5,726 nt of DNA, taken from assembly GCA_021790615.1 (NCBI GenBank), contig JAJYGW010000172.1, forward strand, positions 1-5,726, in the 5' to 3' direction. Positions 1 to 5,716 of the stretch are shown here, in pieces. The translations under genes and the position numbers were made by a program. Source of the stretch: Actinomycetes bacterium (GTDB taxonomy: Bacteria; Actinomycetota; Acidimicrobiia; Acidimicrobiales; JAKAOS01). How positions within the stretch are numbered: position 1 is the first letter of the stretch; each line of letters opens with the position of its first letter. The notes beneath the pieces are model-generated. The model had not been told where the DNA came from, made no database searches, and saw nothing but the letters and a program-made list of their open reading frames with translations.

Positions 1-10
1 CTTCGGCCTA

Positions 11-78
11 TCGGCAGCTCGGCAGCTCGGCAGCTCGGCAGCTCGGCAGCTCGGCAGCTCGGCAGCTCGGCAGCTCGG
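11..78. repeat. 8-bp tandem repeat (TCGGCAGC), about 8.5 copies
   Basis: Eight exact head-to-tail copies of TCGGCAGC plus a further TCGG, with no mismatch. A degenerate copy (TCGGCCTA) sits just to the left at 3-10. The unit contains AGCT separated by CGGC, so each pair of copies can form a small 4-bp hairpin. The unit length is not a multiple of three, so copy-number change would shift any frame reading through it. All three + frames stay open across the repeat, but no start codon is visible in it. It stops only 3 bp before the palindromic operator at 82-101, so it lies in the upstream promoter region of the operon. Perfect copies suggest recent expansion by strand slippage. Its role is unknown. 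Confidence 0.97.
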
Positions 79-81
79 AAT

Positions 82-101
82 ACCGTAGTGATCACTACGG
101 T
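82..101. promoter_or_regulatory. Perfect 20-bp palindrome, probable MarR operator
   Basis: The sequence ACCGTAGTGA is followed directly by its exact reverse complement TCACTACGGT, with no spacer, centred on TGATCA. Perfect dyads of about this length upstream of an operon are typical binding sites for dimeric repressors of the MarR or TetR type. The operon downstream encodes one MarR-family protein (1399-1962), so autoregulation is the simplest reading. The dyad lies 66 bp before the first start codon. A possible -10 hexamer TACCGT (81-86, matching TAnnnT) overlaps its left arm, which would fit repression by blocking polymerase; no convincing -35 is visible. The palindrome is seen directly; the assignment to MarR is inference. 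Confidence 0.8.
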
Positions 102-167
102 TCACTCTGGCGAACGGACACGCCGCCCGCCGGACGGCGACCCCCCCACCGAGGAGGACCACCCACG

Positions 168-929
168 ATGCCCACCGCCCACGACCGCCACGCCGACTCC
201 AGCGCTTCGACCGGGTCAGCCCCTACCTCCCCTGCAGGAGCCAACGGCGCCGGGAGTGGCGCCGCCCACGACCCCGAGGAGGCTGCCGCCCGCCTGGCGG
301 TGGTCGAGGCAGCGAACACGCTCTTCACGAACGGGGTCATGTCACACACCGGACACGCGAACCTCTCCGCCCGCGTCGGCGCTGGCGCGATGGTGCTGAC
401 GGCGACCGGCCACGTCCGCCACCTCACCGAGGACGACCTCGTCCGGGTCGAGCTGGACGGGCGGGTCGTCTCCGGCACCATCGACCCGACGAACGCCGAG
501 ATCGTCGCGATGCACACCGAGGTCTACCGCGCACGCCCCGGCGTTGGCGGCGTCATCCACACCCACTCCCCCAACCTGCTCGCCTTCGCGCTCGCGAACC
601 GGCCGCTCCCCTGCCGCTACGAAGCCCTGCTCCGCTTCGGCCAGGCAGACGAGGTGCCGGTCGTGCCGTGGGCCCCGCGCGGCTCCGAGGCGTCCGTCGG
701 CGGGATCGTGGAGGCACTCGCCGCCCACCCCGCGACCAACGCGGTGCTCCTCGGCAACCACGGCGTACTCGTCTTCGCCCCGACCCCGGGCGCAGCGGCG
801 CAGCTCGTGACGGTGCTGGAGGAGGCTGCGGCAGCCGAGCTCGGCGCGGAGACCCTCGGCGGCGCAACGGACTTCCCGGCCGGCGCGCTCGAGCAGGTCC
901 GTGCCTCCATGGCCCGGGTCCGCTCGTGA
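168..929 (+). CDS. Class II aldolase/adducin-family protein (aldolase or decarboxylase)
   Basis: A 253-residue protein of the zinc-dependent class II aldolase/adducin family, which includes L-fuculose-phosphate aldolase, ribulose-phosphate 4-epimerase and aromatic acid decarboxylases such as 3,4-dihydroxyphthalate decarboxylase. The zinc ligands are visible as H131-T-H133 and H198 in LLGNHGVLV. E111 in the DPTNAEIVAMH segment matches the position of the catalytic Glu of fuculose aldolase. The N-terminal glycine/serine-binding stretch is TGHANLSAR (61-69). Residues 1-34 are a low-complexity Ala/Ser/Thr/Pro leader outside the fold. The ATG at 168 is chosen because AGGAGG at 152-157 is placed suitably; the frame is open upstream but has no better start. 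Its stop overlaps the next start by GTGA. It is the first gene of a five-gene operon. Family is secure; substrate cannot be read, and the nearby decarboxylase-like and MarR genes make an organic or aromatic acid plausible. Confidence 0.93.
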   Translation: MPTAHDRHADSSASTGSAPTSPAGANGAGSGAAHDPEEAAARLAVVEAANTLFTNGVMSHTGHANLSARVGAGAMVLTATGHVRHLTEDDLVRVELDGRVVSGTIDPTNAEIVAMHTEVYRARPGVGGVIHTHSPNLLAFALANRPLPCRYEALLRFGQADEVPVVPWAPRGSEASVGGIVEALAAHPATNAVLLGNHGVLVFAPTPGAAAQLVTVLEEAAAAELGAETLGGATDFPAGALEQVRASMARVRS

Positions 930-1402
930 CGGCCGCCGACGGGGCCGGCCCCGACCAGGACGGCCACGAGGGGCAGGGTCCGCTCGGAACGGCCGCCGGC
1001 CGCAGCGACCGTGCCGCCCGGACGGAGCGGATCCGGGCTCGCTACGTCGAGCTGACCGGCTCGGTGCCCGAGTCGATCGAGCGCCGTCTCGCCCTCTCCA
1101 CCGCCGCCGGTCGGGAGGACGCGGTGGAGACGATCGAGAACCTGCGGGACTCGCTCATCATGCACAACCCGCTCGGCCGGAAGTGGTCGCAAGTCGTGCA
1201 GTTCGGCCAGCTGGTGGCGCTCGGGAAGGCGGGCCCGGCCCGGCTGCACGCGGGAGCCGCGCTGCGAGCCGGTGCCACGCTCGCCGAGCTCACGGGGGCC
1301 GTCGAGCTCGCGCTGATCACGGCGGGCATGCCGGCCTACAGCCTCGGCGTGGAGATCCTCTCGGAGCTCGCCGAGCAGCAGGGCGCGGGGGTGTCGTCGT
1401 GA
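926..1402 (+). CDS. Carboxymuconolactone decarboxylase-like (PcaC-type) protein
   Basis: A 158-residue protein started at the GTG at 926, which overlaps the aldolase stop by 4 bases; the open frame continues upstream to 668, but that part is out-of-frame aldolase sequence. The C-terminal half (about 85-150) has the carboxymuconolactone decarboxylase pattern: a helix ending VALGKAG, then RLHAGAALRAGATLAEL with H108, then AGMPAYSLGVEIL. This is the PcaC-like arrangement; the CxxC pair of AhpD-type peroxidase members is absent, and the protein contains no cysteine at all. PcaC removes carboxylate from gamma-carboxymuconolactone in protocatechuate catabolism, but many relatives have other roles. 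Residues 1-33 look disordered and are probably not part of the fold. Placed between an aldolase-family enzyme and a MarR regulator, it may act on the aldolase product. The ribosome binding site is poor, so translational coupling is likely. Family call is good, exact reaction unknown. Confidence 0.85.
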   Translation: MTAADGAGPDQDGHEGQGPLGTAAGRSDRAARTERIRARYVELTGSVPESIERRLALSTAAGREDAVETIENLRDSLIMHNPLGRKWSQVVQFGQLVALGKAGPARLHAGAALRAGATLAELTGAVELALITAGMPAYSLGVEILSELAEQQGAGVSS

Positions 1403-1962
1403 TTGCGACGCCGCAGCGCATTGGCGCCGTACCCGCCCTCGACTCCAGCCTGGGGTTCCGCCTCTCCCGCCTCGCTCGACGCCTCCGGCGCACCTGGGCG
1501 GACACGCTCGCCCCGCTCGAGCTCTCCCCGCCGCAGGCAGCGGTGCTCCGCGGCGTCGCCGCGTCGCCCGGCTCCTCGCTGCGGGCGCTGGCTCGGCATC
1601 TCGATGCCGATCCCATGAACGCCAAGCGTTGCGTGGATGCGCTCGAAGCACGGGGGCTTCTCGAGAGTGGCCACGACCCCGGCGACCACCGCCCCCGGAC
1701 CCTCGTCGTCACCCCCGCAGGCGCAGCGGTCGCCCGCGAGGTGGAACGGCTCGCCGCAGCACAGGACGCCCAGCTGGAGGAGGCCCTGCCAGGCGATGTG
1801 GCCAGTGCGATCTACGACGCGCTCGGTCGCCTCGAGACACTCCTCGGGCCGGACCGCCCCGAGGCCGACCACGGTGCAACGGCTCCCGAGTGGTCCGGCC
1901 GGGCGCGCAGGACGCGGGGTGCTGGCGCCGCGGCGAACCCAGCGACGGGGGGTGCCCGGTGA
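1399..1962 (+). CDS. MarR-family transcriptional regulator
   Basis: A 187-residue winged-helix protein, started at GTG 1399, which overlaps the preceding stop by GTGA. Residues 14-40 form the dimerisation helix (LGFRLSRLARRLRRTW). The helix-turn-helix follows: LSPPQAAVLRGVA, then SLRALARHLDADPMNAKRCVDALEARGLL (60-88). The wing is DPGDHRPRTLVVTPAG (93-108), a close variant of the family signature DPxDRRxxxLxLTxxG. Helices from 109 to 149 complete the dimer interface. About 38 residues after 150 are polar, Arg/Gly/Ala-rich and unlike the usual MarR length of roughly 140-160, so they are likely a disordered tail. One cysteine (C78) lies in the recognition helix; a redox role is possible but unsupported. 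MarR proteins usually repress their own operon and release DNA on binding phenolic or other small acids; the 82-101 palindrome is the obvious target. Confidence 0.93.
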   Translation: MIATPQRIGAVPALDSSLGFRLSRLARRLRRTWADTLAPLELSPPQAAVLRGVAASPGSSLRALARHLDADPMNAKRCVDALEARGLLESGHDPGDHRPRTLVVTPAGAAVAREVERLAAAQDAQLEEALPGDVASAIYDALGRLETLLGPDRPEADHGATAPEWSGRARRTRGAGAAANPATGGAR

Positions 1963-3629
1963 CCGCGACAACCGACGCGACCAAGCTCCCCGTGAGTAGC
2001 CCCCGCCCGCACCAGCACCTCGGACTCGCGCTCGTGGTGATCGCCACGGCCCAGCTCATGGTGATGCTCGATCTCACCATCGTGAACATCGCGCTCCCGG
2101 CGATGCAGCGCGCCCTCGGCTTCTCCTCGACCGGTCTGGTCTGGGTCGTCGACGCCTACGTCCTCGCCTTCGGGGGGTTGCTCCTGCTCGGCGGGCGAAG
2201 CGGCGATCTCTTCGGCCGGCGACGGATGTTCCTCGCCGGCATCGCGCTCTTCAGCCTGGCGTCCCTGTTGGGCGGGCTTGCGACGACGCAGGCATGGCTC
2301 GTCGCCGCGCGCTCCGTCCAGGGCATCGGCGCGGCGATCGCATCCCCGACGGCGCTCTCGCTCATCGCGACGACCTTCCCCGAGGGAGCCCCGCGCCATC
2401 GCGCCATGGCCGTCTACGCAGGGATGTCCGGCGCCGGCGCAGCCATCGGCCTGCTCGCGGGCGGCGCCCTCGTCGACGCGCTCTCCTGGCGCTGGGTGCT
2501 GTTCGTGAACGTCCCCATCGGCCTCGCCCTCCTCCTGATCGGCCCGGCGGTGCTGCCGCGCACGGAGCGGCGCCCCGGCCGTCTCGACCTCCCGGGGGCG
2601 CTCACGGTCTCCGGGGGCCTTGCCCTCGCGGTCTACGGACTGGAGCGCACCGCCTCGTCGGGTTGGGGGAACCCGGCCACGCTGGCGGTGTTCGCCGGGG
2701 CTGTGGTGCTGCTGGCTGGTTTCGTGCTCGTCGAGCGGAACACGACCGCCGCGCTCGTGCCGATGCGCTTCCTGGCGCACCGGAACCGGGGTGGCGGCTT
2801 CGCCGTCATGCTGCTCCTCGGTGGCGCCATGCTCTCGCTGCTGTACTTCCTCACCCAGTTCCTCCAGGAGGTCCTGCACTACAGCCCCATCGACGCCGGG
2901 CTCGCCTACCTCCCACTCCCGGTGGCGGTGGGCGTCACGGGCCTCGTGGTGTCCCGCCTCGTCGGGCGCTTCGGCATCCGACCCTTCCTCCTCGGCGGAC
3001 CGCTCCTCGTCGCCGGAGGGCTCTGGTGGGTGTCGCTCCTCACGTCGACGAGCAGCTACCCTTCGGTCTTCGGGCCGCTCGTGGTCGTCGGGCTCGGGAT
3101 GGGGCTCTCCTTCGTCCCGCTCACCCTGAACGCCGTCGCAGGAGTACCCGACCGAGAGGCGGGTCTCGCCTCGGGACTGCTCAACACGAGCCAGCAGTTC
3201 GGGGGCTCGCTCGGGCTCGCTGCGCTGGTCACGGTCGCGGCGAGCGCTGCGGCGCACCATGTCGCAACGGCCGGGCACACCCTCGGGAGCGCGCCGGTTG
3301 GTGCGAGTGTCGCGTCGCAGGGTGCCGGCCTCGCAGAGGCGGCTCACGTCGCCGGCTTCCAGGCCGCCCTGCGCGGCGGCGCGCTGGCGGCGGGGATCGC
3401 GTTCCTCGTCTCGCTGCTCGTACTGCGGGCGGCGAGGGCGACAACGGGTGCTGGTGCGGACAACGGTGCCGGCGAGGTGGAGACGGGACCGGGCGCGGTG
3501 GCGCAGTCGCTGCCCCGGGAGGTGCCGCAGTCGGGTCTGGTGGTGCAGATGGAGTTGGCGTCCGAGACGGCGCTGGTGTCGGAGCCGGCGGGCGAGTGGC
3601 AGCCGCAGTCGGCGGGCGAGCCCACGTAG
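1959..3629 (+). CDS. MFS transporter, DHA2 (EmrB/QacA) 14-helix family
   Basis: A 556-residue inner-membrane transporter, probably proton-driven. The GTG at 1959 overlaps the MarR stop by GTGA and has a G-rich ribosome binding site (about 1944-1952). Diagnostic motifs are present: LDLTIVNIALP (37-47, motif D1), GGRSGDLFGRRRMF (78-91, motif A between helices 2 and 3), ARSVQGIGAAIASPTA (117-132, motif B) and GAAIGLLAGGALVDALSWRWVLFVNVPIG (160-188, motif C region). Fourteen hydrophobic stretches can be counted, as expected for drug:H+ antiporter family 2. After the last helix a 65-residue polar tail (492-556) is unusual and changes to G-ending codons. MFS genes directly coupled to marR usually export the ligand that the regulator senses; here it may export the substrate or a toxic intermediate of the two enzymes upstream. 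Import cannot be excluded. Family certain, cargo unknown. Confidence 0.96.
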   Translation: MTATTDATKLPVSSPRPHQHLGLALVVIATAQLMVMLDLTIVNIALPAMQRALGFSSTGLVWVVDAYVLAFGGLLLLGGRSGDLFGRRRMFLAGIALFSLASLLGGLATTQAWLVAARSVQGIGAAIASPTALSLIATTFPEGAPRHRAMAVYAGMSGAGAAIGLLAGGALVDALSWRWVLFVNVPIGLALLLIGPAVLPRTERRPGRLDLPGALTVSGGLALAVYGLERTASSGWGNPATLAVFAGAVVLLAGFVLVERNTTAALVPMRFLAHRNRGGGFAVMLLLGGAMLSLLYFLTQFLQEVLHYSPIDAGLAYLPLPVAVGVTGLVVSRLVGRFGIRPFLLGGPLLVAGGLWWVSLLTSTSSYPSVFGPLVVVGLGMGLSFVPLTLNAVAGVPDREAGLASGLLNTSQQFGGSLGLAALVTVAASAAAHHVATAGHTLGSAPVGASVASQGAGLAEAAHVAGFQAALRGGALAAGIAFLVSLLVLRAARATTGAGADNGAGEVETGPGAVAQSLPREVPQSGLVVQMELASETALVSEPAGEWQPQSAGEPT

Positions 3630-3638
3630 CCTGGGGCC

Positions 3639-4589
3639 ATGCGCTACCGCCAACTCGGCCGATCCGGCCTCACCGTCTCCGTCGTCGGCCTCGGGGCCAA
3701 CAACTTCGGGGCGCGCCTCGACCAGGCCGCCACCGCCACGGTCGTCGACGCGGCGCTCGACGTCGGGATCAACCTGATCGACACCGCGGACGTCTACGGC
3801 GGGCGAGGCGGCTCCGAGGAAGTGCTCGGTCGAGTGCTGAAAGGTCGGCGCGACGCGGTCGTCCTCGCCACCAAGTTCGGGAGCGACATGGGCGGGACGA
3901 ACGGACCCGACTGGGGCGCCCGCGCCTCGCGCCGGTACATCCGCCGAGCGGTGGAGGCCTCGCTCCGCCGTCTCGAGACCGACTGGATCGACCTCTACCA
4001 GCTCCACCGGCCCGACGGCGTGACCCCCATCGAGGAGACGCTCGAGGCTCTCGGCGAGCTGGTCGCCGAGGGGAAGATCCGCTACGCCGGCTCGTCGAAC
4101 TTCGCCGGCTGGCAGATCGCTGCCGCCCACTACCTCGCCCAGACGCCGGGGCGGGCGACCTTCGTCTCCGCCCAGAACCACTACTCCCTCCTGGCGCGGG
4201 ACATCGAGGAGGAGGTGATCCCGGCCGCGATCGAGTACGGGGTCGGGATCCTGCCGTTCTTCCCGCTCGCGAACGGCCTCCTGACGGGCAAGTGGCGCCG
4301 TGGCGAACCGCCCCCGGCCGGGAGCCGCCTCGCGGAGGACTGGACCCGGAAGGGTATCGGCGAGCGCGACTTCGACGTCGTCGAGGGCCTCGCCGCCTTC
4401 GCCGCAGCGCGTGAGGTCCGCCTGCTCGACGTTGCGATCGGGGGGCTCGCCGCCTTGCCGGGCGTCGCATCGGTCATCGCCGGGGCGACCTCGGCCGAGC
4501 AGGTGCGGGCGAACGCCGCCGCCGGGGAGTGGGTGCCCGAGACCGCGGAGCTCGCCGAGATCGACCGGATCACCGCCCGCGAGGGCTGA
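3639..4589 (+). CDS. Aldo/keto reductase
   Basis: A 316-residue soluble NADPH-dependent aldo/keto reductase with the whole (beta/alpha)8 fold. It begins with MRYRQLGRSGLTVSVVGLG, typical of the bacterial AKR groups related to YhdN and plant perakine reductase. The catalytic tetrad is complete: D48 (INLIDTADVYG), Y53, K79 (LATKFG) and H123 (LYQLHRPD). The loop FFPLANGLLTGKW and the C-terminal VIAGATSAEQVRANAAA, which contacts the cofactor phosphate in the family, are present. The ATG at 3639 lies 9 bp after the transporter stop, with only a weak G-rich site (CTGGGG) before it, so it is probably co-transcribed. It ends at a hairpin, making it the last gene of the operon. A reductase would fit as a detoxifier of an aldehyde or ketone made by the class II aldolase; that link is inference. 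Confidence 0.96.
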   Translation: MRYRQLGRSGLTVSVVGLGANNFGARLDQAATATVVDAALDVGINLIDTADVYGGRGGSEEVLGRVLKGRRDAVVLATKFGSDMGGTNGPDWGARASRRYIRRAVEASLRRLETDWIDLYQLHRPDGVTPIEETLEALGELVAEGKIRYAGSSNFAGWQIAAAHYLAQTPGRATFVSAQNHYSLLARDIEEEVIPAAIEYGVGILPFFPLANGLLTGKWRRGEPPPAGSRLAEDWTRKGIGERDFDVVEGLAAFAAAREVRLLDVAIGGLAALPGVASVIAGATSAEQVRANAAAGEWVPETAELAEIDRITAREG

Positions 4590-4590
4590 G

Positions 4591-4613
4591 CGACCCGGCC
4601 CCAGGCCGGGTCG
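4591..4613 (+). terminator. GC-rich hairpin, likely operon terminator
   Basis: CGACCCGGCC, a 3-nt loop (CCA), and GGCCGGGTCG form a perfect 10-bp stem that starts one base after the reductase stop codon. There is no T-run after it, as is common for terminators in high-GC actinomycetes. A second hairpin, GCCGGG (4631-4636) with CCCGGC (4649-4654) and a 12-nt loop, follows downstream and could reinforce it. Position and stem strength support termination of the five-gene operon; lack of a U-tract leaves an mRNA-stabilising role possible. Confidence 0.65.
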
Positions 4614-4754
4614 AGGGACCGGGTCGAGCGGCCGGGCGGAAGGGGGCACCCGGCGCTCCGTGGGCTCGACACCGGCCGCCGAGCACCAGCTCCGCAGCGA
4701 ATCGGGCTCCGCTGAGCGCGGCGAGGCGGACGACGCCCGGCCGGGAGGCGGCGG

Positions 4755-4760
4755 TAAACT
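4755..4760 (+). promoter_or_regulatory. Candidate -10 element of the arsR-rhodanese gene
   Basis: TAAACT matches the actinobacterial -10 pattern TAnnnT and is the only AT-rich hexamer in the 174-bp gap (4590-4763). No clear -35 is seen at the expected distance (GACGCC region). It ends 3 bp before the ATG at 4764 and 9 bp before an in-frame GTG at 4770, so a start site 6-9 bp downstream would give an mRNA with little or no leader. Confidence 0.5.
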
Positions 4761-4763
4761 CAA

Positions 4764-5531
4764 ATGATCGTGAGAGGAGCGGACAACGACGCGGGCCAAC
4801 CGGGCCAGCCCGAGGCCAAGGCGGCGTTGTTCGACGCCCTCGCCGAAACGGCGGGTGCGCTCGCTGCCGGGCGCCGCCTCGAGATCGTCGACGTGCTCGC
4901 GCAGGGCGAGCGTTCGGTCGAGGAGGTCGCGGCTGCGATCCACCAGAGCCTCGCGAACGCGTCGCATCACTTGCGGTTCCTCGCTCGGGCGGGACTCGTC
5001 CGGTCCCGGCGCGACGGCACCCGCATCTACTACCGGCTCGCCGGTCCCGAGGTCGAGGAGCTCTGGGCGGCGCTGCGGCGCGTGACGGCCGTCGAACGCG
5101 ACGACCTCGGGCGTCTCGCCGCCGCGTACCTCGGCCCGCTCGACCATGTCGACGAGGTGAGCCGCGACGCCCTGGTGAACCTGCTCCGCGCCGGCGCGGT
5201 CCTCATCGACGTGCGTCCACGCACCGAGTACCGTGCCGGCCACATCCCGGGAGCGCGCTCGCTCCCGCTCGAGGAGCTCGAGGCAGCACTCGCCGAGCTG
5301 GCCGTCGAGCGCGAGGTCGTCGCCTACTGCCGCGGCCCCTACTGCGTCTTCGCGCCGGAGGCCGTCCGCGCCCTCCAACGGGCAGGCTTCCGGGCACGCC
5401 GCCTCGAGGACGGCTTCCCGGAGTGGCGCCAAGCCGGCCTGCCGGTCGCGGTTGGCGACGAACCCGGCCCACCCCTCGGCCCCGCGCCGCGGGCATCCGC
5501 GGGGCGGAGGCGACACCCACCGCGGCGCTGA
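4764..5531 (+). CDS. ArsR-family repressor fused to a rhodanese domain
   Basis: A 255-residue two-domain protein. Residues about 18-123 are an ArsR/SmtB winged helix: ALAAGRRLEIVDVLAQGERSVEEVAAA, then the recognition helix SLANASHHLRFLARAGLV and the wing RRDGTRIYYRL. It has no metal-binding cysteines in this part. Residues about 133-230 are a rhodanese (sulfurtransferase) domain with VLIDVRPRTEYRAGHIPGA and the active-site loop YCRGPYCV, holding C189 and C194, ending in DGFPEWRQAGLPV. The same fusion is widespread in bacteria; it is thought to sense persulfide or other reactive sulfur through the loop cysteines, though few members have been studied. Residues 231-255 are a Pro/Arg-rich tail. 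The ATG at 4764 lacks a well-spaced Shine-Dalgarno (GGGAGG at 4743-4748 is 15 bp away); the GTG at 4770 is a possible alternative start. It probably represses the gene starting at 5717. Confidence 0.93.
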   Translation: MIVRGADNDAGQPGQPEAKAALFDALAETAGALAAGRRLEIVDVLAQGERSVEEVAAAIHQSLANASHHLRFLARAGLVRSRRDGTRIYYRLAGPEVEELWAALRRVTAVERDDLGRLAAAYLGPLDHVDEVSRDALVNLLRAGAVLIDVRPRTEYRAGHIPGARSLPLEELEAALAELAVEREVVAYCRGPYCVFAPEAVRALQRAGFRARRLEDGFPEWRQAGLPVAVGDEPGPPLGPAPRASAGRRRHPPRR

Positions 5532-5537
5532 GCCGCG
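5521..5537 (+). terminator. Short hairpin across the arsR-rhodanese stop codon
   Basis: CGCGGC, a 5-nt loop (GCTGA, containing the stop codon TGA) and GCCGCG give a perfect 6-bp GC stem. No T-run follows. It could contribute to termination but is short, and such stems arise easily in DNA this GC-rich. The rest of the gap to 5640 shows no gene or clear motif. Confidence 0.25.
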
Positions 5538-5672
5538 CTGGCTTCGACGTCGCCTCGGCCACAGCGGGCGTCGCCGTCACGAGCCACATCGCCGCCTCGT
5601 GCTCGCGGCCCGCCCGAGCCGCCAGCCAGGCCGGACCCCGATCACTGTCGGACCGCTGTTCTCGCCGACGGA

Positions 5673-5700
5673 GTATGCTCAAGTCTTCACTTGTACATAC
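5673..5700. promoter_or_regulatory. 28-bp imperfect dyad, probable ArsR-type operator
   Basis: GTATG (5673-5677) and CATAC (5696-5700), and inside them CAAGT (5680-5684) and ACTTG (5689-5693), are exact inverted repeats sharing one centre between 5686 and 5687. Ten of fourteen positions per arm match. ArsR/SmtB operators are typically AT-richer 12-2-12-like dyads with outer ATA/TAT and inner TCAA/TTGA-like blocks, which this resembles. It is the most AT-rich point in the window. TATGCT (5674-5679) fits a -10 element, so a repressor bound here would cover the promoter. The gene immediately upstream encodes an ArsR-rhodanese protein, the likely binder; that pairing is inference. Confidence 0.7.
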
Positions 5701-5716
5701 GATGAACGGAGAGTTC

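Noticed and set aside
11..78. CRISPR array or origin iterons
   Set aside because: The 8-bp unit repeats without spacers, so it is a simple tandem repeat, not CRISPR; no replication gene or AT-rich region accompanies it.
668..925. Extended N terminus for the CMD-like protein
   Set aside because: This part is out-of-frame aldolase coding sequence with Arg/Gly-rich composition; the GTG at 926 gives the family-like length and the GTGA overlap pattern.
617..1651. A 344-codon - strand open frame over the aldolase, CMD and marR genes
   Set aside because: Compositionally biased, no recognisable fold, fully antisense to three supported genes.
2294..4414. A 706-codon + frame overlapping the transporter and reductase
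   Set aside because: The translation is almost entirely Arg/Pro/Ala/Gly without motifs, typical of a shifted frame of GC-rich genes, and it crosses the transporter stop and reductase start.
1812..5516. A 1234-codon open frame on the - strand across the transporter, reductase and ArsR genes
   Set aside because: It is rich in Arg, Glu, Asp and His, shows no domain, and is antisense to three convincing genes. Those genes all lie in the same + frame, and GC-rich codons rarely create antisense stops, which explains its length.
5489..5716. Frame-shifted continuation of the rhodanese gene, or a small gene, in the open + frame leading into 5717
   Set aside because: The frame is open, but the rhodanese domain is already complete, and the sequence shows no recognisable domain; the two further ATGs in it (5675 and 5702) lack good ribosome binding sites.
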